DNA of 5,711 nucleotides, from NCBI GenBank assembly GCA_013154075.1, contig JAADDG010000101.1, positions 1-5,711 of the forward strand, given 5' to 3'. Below the pieces are notes generated by a model. It saw only the letters and a program-made list of their open reading frames with translations. It did no database searches and had not been told where the DNA came from. The DNA comes from Campylobacterota bacterium (GTDB taxonomy: Bacteria; Campylobacterota; Campylobacteria; Campylobacterales; JAADDG01). Position numbers and translations under genes: made by a program. Positions 1 through 5,501 of this stretch are shown piece after piece; the stretch's first letter is position 1, and each line of letters begins with the position of its first letter.

Positions 1-293
1 CTATACAGCCTTTTGGCCTCTTCTTTAAACTTTTTTGGCAAAGGGGAGCTGTTTTTTCTATATTTGAATTTCTCTATTTTTTGCAAAAACTCTTTTATCT
101 CTTTATCATTTGGATCTATCTTTTGAAGCTCTATCGAGATAGAATAAATATTATCGAAATCTACTCTATCTACCTTCTTCCTCTTTTTTCTTGCCAAAAA
201 TACAAACACCCCCGCGATTATCAAAATAACTATTACAAAAAAGAAAAAAATCAAAGAGTGATAAAAGCTTGGCAGAGCTATAAGTTCCATCAT
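1..293 (-). CDS. Membrane protein, DUF4381-like, cut by the window edge
   Basis: An open frame of 97 codons runs from ATG at 293 off the window edge, so the C-terminus is missing. The protein starts MMELIALPSFYHS. It then has one strongly hydrophobic helix (about residues 13-34) followed at once by RKKRKK, which predicts an outside N-terminus and a cytoplasmic C-terminal part. The tail is charged and probably helical (DRVDFDNIYSISIELQK, then DKEIKEFLQKIEKF). A short N-terminal segment ending in LP before a single helix, then a cytoplasmic tail, directly after MoxR and DUF58, is the usual layout of the DUF4381 membrane component of Bat clusters. That identification rests on position and topology more than on sequence. 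The start overlaps the DUF58 stop as ATGA. A second ATG follows at 290 and, with TGGGA upstream, could be the real start. The opposite-strand frame at 81-308 is a shadow of this gene. Confidence 0.75.
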   Translation of the reverse strand, partial: MMELIALPSFYHSLIFFFFVIVILIIAGVFVFLARKKRKKVDRVDFDNIYSISIELQKIDPNDKEIKEFLQKIEKFKYRKNSSPLPKKFKEEAKRLY

Positions 294-1114
294 TTTCCCA
301 AAAAATAGTTATACAGTTTCAAAAATACTCTATCATAATCGAAAATTTCCAAATAATCTATCCCAACCTTCCCAAAAGCCTCATAATTTCTCCAAAGTCT
401 CTCATCCATCCTCTCTCCATACTTTCTCAAAGAAAAATCATTCAATAGATAAGATCCCTCCCTCAAACTCTCATTATCCACAAGCTCGACCTCTTCATCC
501 ATCCTGCTTCCCCTCTCCACGCCGTCTCTCGCCACCACGGCCAAAACCTCGTGTTTTGCGGCAAACAAAGAGAGATCTATCTCATACGAAAAATCTCCCA
601 AAAACACTACAAAAGATTTCTCTTTTATCATATAAAAAAGATCGTTTAGTCTCCCAAACTCCCCTCTCTTTCCCAAAAGAGAAATTTTCGAAATCCTCTT
701 TATATCCTCTTGCAAAAGAAAAAGATCCAAATAGGGCAGACTAAGGAAAATCTCTTTTTCCAAAATATACCCTCCCCTAAAGATATCTCCCCCTCTAAAC
801 GCCGAAAATCCCAAAATCGAAAAAGCCTCCAAAAGCGTCTCTATCTTCAATCTCCCACTTCCAAAAAACAAAGACCCGGAAAGCAAAAACACAGCTACGA
901 TATTTCTCCTCTTCTCATCCTGCGTCACCTTCACATAAGGCTTTTGCATCTTTGCGGAAATAAGCCAATCTATCTTTTTAGCGTCACTCGTATAGTCATA
1001 CTCCTCAAGCTCCAAAAAGTCATACCCCTCCCCTCTTCTTTTAGAGCCGTAAATACCCGCACTATTTGAAAAGACCTCTTTTTTTGTCTTTATTATCAAA
1101 CTATCTATATCCAT
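290..1114 (-). CDS. DUF58 protein with a degenerate vWA metal site
   Basis: This 274-residue protein has no membrane helix or signal peptide, so it is predicted to be cytosolic. The DUF58 signature spans about residues 28-70: GEGYDF, then EEYDYTSDAKKIDW (D44, I48-D49-W50), then PYVKV and DEKRR. The vWA-like core follows. Where DUF58 relatives have DxSxS before a conserved FFGS-like segment, this protein reads L77-L-S79-G-S81-LFFGS, so the first metal-ligand aspartate is a leucine. A later acidic position, D174 in VVFLGDFS, is present. Genes for MoxR and DUF58 are commonly adjacent, and the products are presumed partners; here 8 bp separates them. The TAGGAG ribosome binding site overlaps the moxR stop, five bases before the ATG at 1114. 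The stop overlaps the next start (ATGA). The family assignment is firm. The molecular role is unknown, and the lost aspartate suggests metal-independent binding. Confidence 0.9.
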   Translation of the reverse strand: MDIDSLIIKTKKEVFSNSAGIYGSKRRGEGYDFLELEEYDYTSDAKKIDWLISAKMQKPYVKVTQDEKRRNIVAVFLLSGSLFFGSGRLKIETLLEAFSILGFSAFRGGDIFRGGYILEKEIFLSLPYLDLFLLQEDIKRISKISLLGKRGEFGRLNDLFYMIKEKSFVVFLGDFSYEIDLSLFAAKHEVLAVVARDGVERGSRMDEEVELVDNESLREGSYLLNDFSLRKYGERMDERLWRNYEAFGKVGIDYLEIFDYDRVFLKLYNYFLGK

Positions 1115-1119
1115 ACTCT

Positions 1120-1125
1120 CTCCTA
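1120..1125 (-). promoter_or_regulatory. Ribosome binding site of the DUF58 gene, overlapping the moxR stop
   Basis: The coding strand reads TAGGAG five bases before the ATG at 1114. Its first three bases are the moxR stop codon. It is the clearest Shine-Dalgarno sequence in the window and couples the two genes. Confidence 0.75.
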
Positions 1126-2040
1126 CGGAATGGGCAGAGACTCAAGTATCTTATCCAAAACCTCATCAGCACACACCCCCTTAGCTCTCGCCTCGTAGCT
1201 TAAGATCACCCTATGCCTCAAAACCGGCTTGGCAATCTCCAAAATATCCTTAGGAGAGACAAAATCCTTACCTTTCAAATAGGCTTTGGCCTTGGAAGCT
1301 TTTAGCAGATCTATACTTCCTCTTGGACTGCTTCCATACATAAGATCTTTATGCTCTCTCGTAGCAAAAACGATATTTAAAATATATCTCTTCAAAGCCT
1401 CTTCAATATAAATTCCCTCTATCTCTTTTTTGGCTCTCTCTATATCCTCTCTATTTGCCACTTTTGATACGGAGAGTTTCTCAAATCCCCTCTCGGCTCT
1501 ATTCAAAACCTCAAGCTCTTCATCCAAAGAGGGATAATCGATAAAAACCTTCATCATAAACCTATCAAGCTGCGCTTCGGGGAGATTGTAGGTACCCTCC
1601 TGCTCTATCGGATTTTGCGTAGCCATTACCACAAAAGGAGAAGATAGTTTATAGCTATCTTTATCGATAGTCACCTGCCTCTCTCCCATCGCTTCCAAAA
1701 GAGCGCTTTGCACTTTAGAGGGAGCCCTGTTTATCTCATCGGCCAAAAGCAGATTCGTAAACACGGGACCCTTTTTGACATAAAACTCCCCCTTTCTCAT
1801 ATCGTAAATCATAGCTCCGATTATATCGCTTGGAAGGAGATCGGGAGTGAATTGAACCCTTTTGAAATCGAGCCCAAGCACTCGTGAGAGGGTCTTTATG
1901 CTCATCGTTTTGGCAAGTCCGGGAAGCCCCTCAAGCAAAATATGGCCCTCCGATAGCATCGCTATCAAAATAGCCTCTATCATCTCCTCTTGGCCTACTA
2001 TTACCTTCGAAATCTCTCTTTTTATATCATCGAAAATCAT
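1123..2040 (-). CDS. moxR: MoxR-family AAA+ ATPase
   Basis: This 305-residue soluble AAA+ ATPase is full length for a stand-alone MoxR. Motifs in order: GQ at 16-17, Walker A G38-LPGLA-K44-T45, QFTPDLLPSDIIG (63-75), Walker B LLLADEINR (97-105, D101/E102), sensor 1 ATQNP (140-144), the PEAQLDRF segment with candidate arginine finger R160, and sensor 2 GSSPR (236-240). The C-terminal lid includes FVSPKDI and VLRHRVILSYEA. All catalytic residues are present, so it should hydrolyse ATP, probably as a hexameric ring. Family members are thought to act as chaperone-like remodellers working with vWA proteins; here the candidates are the neighbouring BatA, BatB and DUF58 proteins. The ATG overlaps the batD stop as ATGA, with AAGGA seven bases upstream. 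The stop is 8 bp before the DUF58 gene. MoxR is usually the first gene of such clusters; here it comes fifth. The gene symbol is the family name. Confidence 0.96.
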   Translation of the reverse strand: MIFDDIKREISKVIVGQEEMIEAILIAMLSEGHILLEGLPGLAKTMSIKTLSRVLGLDFKRVQFTPDLLPSDIIGAMIYDMRKGEFYVKKGPVFTNLLLADEINRAPSKVQSALLEAMGERQVTIDKDSYKLSSPFVVMATQNPIEQEGTYNLPEAQLDRFMMKVFIDYPSLDEELEVLNRAERGFEKLSVSKVANREDIERAKKEIEGIYIEEALKRYILNIVFATREHKDLMYGSSPRGSIDLLKASKAKAYLKGKDFVSPKDILEIAKPVLRHRVILSYEARAKGVCADEVLDKILESLPIP

Positions 2041-3122
2041 CCCATCTTCCTTACTCTTTTGATAATCTCTCTTTTTATTTTCCTTAGATTCAGACTCTCC
2101 TTTTTGGATATGGCTCTATCGAGGCTCTCTTTTATATCTGAAAGGGAATCTGGATATCTGACAACAAGATAGCTAAGAAGCTCTCTTTCGTCTTTGGCTT
2201 TCAAAATCCTCTCTATCTCTTCGTTTCTAAAAAAGATATACAAAAGCACCCCGCTAATGCCTCCAGCCAAAAAAACGGCCAAATATTTCAAAAAACCAAG
2301 CAGATCCTTATAAAAAGGCTCTATCCTTTTAGGAGAGTTTTTCTTATCTATCAGATCTTTTTGCTCTTTTACCTCTATCTTGAAAGCTTTAGTTTTCAAA
2401 ATCTTGTAATCTTTATAATCAAACTCTCTAAAGACCAAAGAGGGGATAGTAAAATTCTTATCGCTAACCAAAGCATACCTAAATAGATACTCCACCACCG
2501 CTCCCCTTCTTTCGTATCTGATACTCTTTGAGGGCTTATCTCTTAAAATCTTCACACCCTTTAAATCTTTCAAAACCTCATCAATTTTGGGAGGATATCC
2601 CACCCCTTTTAATGAAAAGGAGTAATAAACCGGCTCATAAGCCAAAACCCTATCTCTATCCGCTTTTGCGTCGATTTTAAAATTTCCGTAAAAATCAACC
2701 TTTTTTACTCTCTTTATCTTAAGAAGCAAAGGGGAAACCTCTATAGAGTAAACTTTACCCTCTACCGGGATCGTCTGCTCATAACCGGTACCCAAAGTCT
2801 TGCTTCTTATCTCCTCTATCGGAGCTCTTTTTAGTCTCAAATCAAACTTTACTTCAATCTCTCCGCTCTTTAGAGGAAAAAGCAGATACTCAAACTCATA
2901 TCCGCCCTCGATATCCCCCTTTTTCAAAACCTTAAATTCATAAAGATCGCTTCTTTTAGGCTCAAAGGAGATCCAATCTATCTCATCTTTGTTGCTCTCG
3001 AAATACTTTAGATCCAAAATCAGAGGCTCTTTTACAAAAGCCTCCCTTTTAGAGATCTCCACCTTATAGCCGTTGGCAAATAGAGACAAAGCTATCAGCA
3101 AACTACCAAGGATTTTTCTCAT
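2037..3122 (-). CDS. batD: BatD-type periplasmic/inner-membrane protein of the Bat complex
   Basis: This 361-residue protein begins with a basic N-terminus and a hydrophobic stretch (MRKILGSLLIALSLFANG), read as a signal peptide ending near residue 17. A beta-rich region of about 20-252 follows. One membrane helix lies at about 278-297, and a highly charged tail (298-361) is predicted to be cytoplasmic. BatD hallmarks are visible: an early VEISKREAFVKEPLIL strand pair and, near 213-250, FRYALVSDKNFTIPSLVFRE followed by an FDYKDY segment. The usual glycine-rich GxGN is replaced by GVGY (173-176). The protein is shorter than many BatDs (often above 400 residues), so a repeat of the beta domain may be missing. 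Position directly after batB is typical. The ATG at 3122 lies inside batB in another frame, with AAAGG eight bases upstream. The stop overlaps the MoxR start (ATGA). BatD has no known catalytic activity; a scaffolding role is inference. Confidence 0.88.
   Translation of the reverse strand: MRKILGSLLIALSLFANGYKVEISKREAFVKEPLILDLKYFESNKDEIDWISFEPKRSDLYEFKVLKKGDIEGGYEFEYLLFPLKSGEIEVKFDLRLKRAPIEEIRSKTLGTGYEQTIPVEGKVYSIEVSPLLLKIKRVKKVDFYGNFKIDAKADRDRVLAYEPVYYSFSLKGVGYPPKIDEVLKDLKGVKILRDKPSKSIRYERRGAVVEYLFRYALVSDKNFTIPSLVFREFDYKDYKILKTKAFKIEVKEQKDLIDKKNSPKRIEPFYKDLLGFLKYLAVFLAGGISGVLLYIFFRNEEIERILKAKDERELLSYLVVRYPDSLSDIKESLDRAISKKESLNLRKIKREIIKRVRKMG
2048..2052 (-). promoter_or_regulatory. Ribosome binding site of moxR, inside batD
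   Basis: AAGGA on the coding strand lies seven bases before the ATG at 2040, within the last batD codons (Arg-Lys-Met). It supports the start that overlaps the batD stop as ATGA. Confidence 0.65.
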
Positions 3123-4629
3123 CTATATAACCTTTATTGATCAGTTCGTAAACTTTGGAGCTTACCGGAATATTTTTCGATTTTTTGGAAACAACGGAGG
3201 AGTTTTTGCTCTTTTTGCCCCCTTTTGAATTGGAGCTAAGAAGGGCTTGATTTCTATTTACGCTTCCGGTGCTTTTTTTGGAGCTTTTTAGATTTTCACT
3301 CTTTTTATTTACGATTTTCTGTTTTGAGAAGGGAAGGGGCATCTTCTTTTGATTTTTCTTGAAAACAACCCTCTTTAGCCCATCCATGGCCTCTTTTGAA
3401 GCGTTAAGCGCCATCGATTTTACATAAAACTCCTTTGCCCTCTCATAATCTCTCATCTTTTCGTAACAGTAAGCCATATTTAGAAATATTTTTGCTTTTA
3501 TCCCTCTATCTTTGCTCTTTAAACTCCTAAAGATCTTCAAAGCGTCCGAAAACCTTCCCTCTTTCATCCTAACAACCCCAAGAGCGTAGCGAGATTCTAA
3601 ATAATTTAGATCCTTAAATATCTCCTCCGCTTTTTTATAATCTCCCTTCAAAAAGGCCTCATAACCCTTTTTCATCTCATACTCTTCTAAAACGTCTCCA
3701 AAAAGAGAGCCCACTACCAAAAGAGGCAAAAATTTTTTTATAAATTTGATCTTTTCAAAAAGAGTGGTATGAATATGAAGATATAGAAAAAAAGCGATCA
3801 AAAGAGGAACGAAAAAGAGCTCTATTATCTCTCTATCCCTATTTTTAGACTCTATCTCATCGATTCTATCAAAGATATTTAGATAGCTGGAAGTGTTGAA
3901 AAAACCGCCGCTTTTTTCCGAAAGCTTTATAAAATTCGGATTTAAAGAGCTGACAACCAAACGCCCCTTTTCATCTTTCAAAAAGCCATCACCTTTAGGG
4001 ATCAAAGCCCCCTCTCTCGTAGCCACTCCCACCCCGAAAAAGAGAATATCCCCCTTTTTAATCAAAGACAAAAGCCCATCTACATCCTCAAAATCCCCTC
4101 CGTCACTAAAAACAGCCAGATTCTTACGCCCCTCAAACTTAGATACGAATCTCAAAAGATTCTCAAAATTCGTCCCTTTAGAGAGAATATATTTAGCTTC
4201 AATACTCTCCAAAGCGATTTTGGCTATCTCTTTGTCGGTTGTGGGAGGAGCTATCATCAAAGGATTTGTAGTAAAAACGATCAAAGATACTTTAAAAGGA
4301 GAGTCCTCTATCATCCTTTTTATCAAACCTTTTGCAAACTCCAATCTATTTGGCTTGAAATCCTCGCAAAGCATCGAATTTGACATATCCAAAGCTATAA
4401 AGAGAGTGTTTAAATCCCTCTTGTTGGAAACATCCCTCTCCATAACGGGCCTTGAGAGAGCCAAAAGAGCAAAAGCGATCACCAAAGGCAGAAATCTAAA
4501 CTTCTCGTCTCCTCTCTTTATAACGATTTTTTCGTTAAAAGGAATCTTGATATCTTTCTTTTTGATATAGAAAAACAGAATTAAAACGGGAAATATAAAA
4601 AACAAAACCCAAGGATAAACAAAGCTCAT
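3103..4629 (-). CDS. batB: BatB-type vWA membrane protein fused to a BatC-like TPR domain
   Basis: At 508 residues this is longer than a BatB of about 320-350 residues because a second module follows. Helices lie at about 5-22 and 46-58. The vWA domain at about 74-258 has an intact metal site: D81-x-S83-x-S85 (DMSNS), T153 (KGTNF) and D176 (FSDGGDF). A third helix lies at 268-286 and a fourth hydrophobic stretch at 299-310. Residues about 316-410 carry roughly three TPR units, for example GYEAFLKGDYKKAEEIF, a degenerate unit near 348-370, and AYCYEKMRDYERAKEFY. A Lys/Ser/Asn-rich tail (about 422-492) ends in KNPW. Basic loops at 23-45 and 287-299 predict that the vWA and TPR domains both face the periplasm. 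The fourth helix looks like the former signal peptide of a separate BatC. The start overlaps the batA stop (ATGA) and has AGAAGG five bases upstream. The 3' end overlaps batD by 20 bp. The BatB assignment is firm; the BatC origin of the TPR part is inferred. Confidence 0.92.
   Translation of the reverse strand: MSFVYPWVLFFIFPVLILFFYIKKKDIKIPFNEKIVIKRGDEKFRFLPLVIAFALLALSRPVMERDVSNKRDLNTLFIALDMSNSMLCEDFKPNRLEFAKGLIKRMIEDSPFKVSLIVFTTNPLMIAPPTTDKEIAKIALESIEAKYILSKGTNFENLLRFVSKFEGRKNLAVFSDGGDFEDVDGLLSLIKKGDILFFGVGVATREGALIPKGDGFLKDEKGRLVVSSLNPNFIKLSEKSGGFFNTSSYLNIFDRIDEIESKNRDREIIELFFVPLLIAFFLYLHIHTTLFEKIKFIKKFLPLLVVGSLFGDVLEEYEMKKGYEAFLKGDYKKAEEIFKDLNYLESRYALGVVRMKEGRFSDALKIFRSLKSKDRGIKAKIFLNMAYCYEKMRDYERAKEFYVKSMALNASKEAMDGLKRVVFKKNQKKMPLPFSKQKIVNKKSENLKSSKKSTGSVNRNQALLSSNSKGGKKSKNSSVVSKKSKNIPVSSKVYELINKGYIDEKNPW
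3131..3136 (-). promoter_or_regulatory. Ribosome binding site of batD, inside the BatB/C reading frame
   Basis: The coding strand reads TAAAGG eight bases before the ATG at 3122. The same bases encode the Asn-Lys-Gly stretch near the C-terminus of the BatB/C protein. The site therefore decides the batD start and explains the 20-bp gene overlap. Confidence 0.65.
3154..3366 (-). repeat. Low-complexity Lys/Ser/Asn coding tract in the BatB/C tail
   Basis: Residues about 422-492 of the BatB/C protein are dominated by lysine, serine and asparagine. A KKSKN unit occurs twice, at 472-476 and 482-486. At DNA level the units differ (AGC versus TCG serine codons), so this is an imperfect repeat. The tract follows the TPR units and precedes a less biased C-terminal segment (KVYELINKGYIDEKNPW). 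It is probably a disordered, strongly basic linker in the periplasm. Confidence 0.6.
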
Positions 4630-5495
4630 AGATACCTTCTTACCTCAAACAAAAGCAAAACAACGGCAAAAACGAGAGGAATGAAAAAAAGCTCTCTTTT
4701 ATTTTCGAAATATCCGCTTTTTAAAGGGCTTTTCTCCAAAGAATCAAGCTCTCTAAAGATCCTTTTTAGATCCTCCTTATTCTTTGCAAAAAAACTCTTA
4801 GCCCCGGTAGAAGAGGAGATCTTTTTCAAAAGGGATCTATCGGCATCCTCTCCTATTCCTATCGTATAGATCTTAACTTTCATCTTCTTGGCTCTCTCTA
4901 CCGCATCTTTAGGAGAGATCGAGCCGCTGTTGTGATAGCCGTCGGTGATTAGAACAATTACTCTGTTTTTGGCATTTGATTTCTCTATAGCATCAAGAGA
5001 TCTCTCTATCGCCTCTCCTATGGCGGTATTGTTGCCGGCAACGGATACGTCAAGATAATCGAGCAAAAAAGCTAAAGCCTTCAGATCGTAAGTTATGGGA
5101 GAAGCGATATAAGCAAACGTCCCGAAAGCCACAACGGCGATATTATCGTCAAACCTCTTTTTCAAAAACTCTCTTGCCACCTCCAAAAGAGCCTCAAATT
5201 TACTCTTTCCTCCCATATCCATACCCATAGAGCCGCTTACATCCAGAGCCAAAACCAGATCCCTTCCCTTTTTGGTATCGCTTCTTAAAAAATCGTAGCT
5301 AAACGGAGCCGATAGAGAGAGCACTAAAAGAAAAAAAACGAAAAACGATAAAAAACTCCTCTTATAAAGAGAAAATTTCGAAAGAAACTCCGTTTTTGAG
5401 AAGTAGATTTTTAAACTCTCTCTTTTACATCTAAAAAAGCAGATAAAAAAGAGAGAGAGAAGAAAGAAAAAGGGGTAGTGAAAACCTATATTCAT
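4626..5495 (-). CDS. batA: BatA-type membrane-anchored von Willebrand factor A protein
   Basis: This 289-residue inner-membrane protein carries one vWA domain. Hydrophobic helices lie at about residues 7-21 and 48-65, and a C-terminal helix at about 268-284. The vWA domain (about 78-252) therefore sits between helices two and three. The basic first loop (RCKRESLK) suggests it is cytoplasmic, which puts the vWA domain in the periplasm. The metal-ion-dependent adhesion site is complete: D85-x-S87-x-S89 (DVSGS), T157 in NNTAIGEAI and D185 in ITDG. Length and layout fit the BatA family. A stop codon lies in frame only two codons upstream (TAA AAA GAG ATG), which fixes the ATG at 5495. There is no properly spaced ribosome binding site, so translation probably depends on reinitiation after the zinc-ribbon gene. 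The end overlaps the next gene by 4 bp (ATGA). Known for the family: BatA acts with BatB, BatC, BatD and a MoxR ATPase. The exact activity is unknown. Confidence 0.93.
   Translation of the reverse strand: MNIGFHYPFFFLLSLFFICFFRCKRESLKIYFSKTEFLSKFSLYKRSFLSFFVFFLLVLSLSAPFSYDFLRSDTKKGRDLVLALDVSGSMGMDMGGKSKFEALLEVAREFLKKRFDDNIAVVAFGTFAYIASPITYDLKALAFLLDYLDVSVAGNNTAIGEAIERSLDAIEKSNAKNRVIVLITDGYHNSGSISPKDAVERAKKMKVKIYTIGIGEDADRSLLKKISSSTGAKSFFAKNKEDLKRIFRELDSLEKSPLKSGYFENKRELFFIPLVFAVVLLLFEVRRYL
4635..4640 (-). promoter_or_regulatory. Ribosome binding site of the BatB/C gene
   Basis: On the coding strand AGAAGG lies inside the last codons of batA, five bases before the ATG at 4629. It supports that start and the ATGA overlap with the batA stop. 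Confidence 0.7.
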
Positions 5496-5501
5496 CTCTT
5501 T

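Noticed and set aside
81..308. Plus-strand open frame of 75 codons near the left edge
   Set aside because: The minus-strand frame over the same bases gives a helix plus basic anchor, begins with an ATGA overlap with the DUF58 stop, and fits the operon. The plus-strand frame is its shadow.
710..1069. Plus-strand open frame opposite the DUF58 gene
   Set aside because: The minus strand carries the clear DUF58 signature here. The plus-strand product is low-complexity, with no domain and no convincing ribosome binding site.
1123..2040. RavA/ViaA-type system in place of Bat
   Set aside because: The ATPase is a short stand-alone MoxR without RavA's additional C-terminal region. Its neighbours are DUF58 and membrane vWA proteins, not a ViaA-type protein.
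3893..4570. Long plus-strand open frame (225 codons) antisense to the BatB/C gene
   Set aside because: It lies wholly opposite the vWA domain of the BatB/C gene, whose motifs are intact. Its translation is a Lys/Ser/Phe-rich shadow with no recognisable domain.
5496..5501. Promoter in the gap before batA
   Set aside because: Only 6 bp separates the genes, and I see no convincing -35/-10 pair in the preceding coding sequence that I could separate from the general AT richness.
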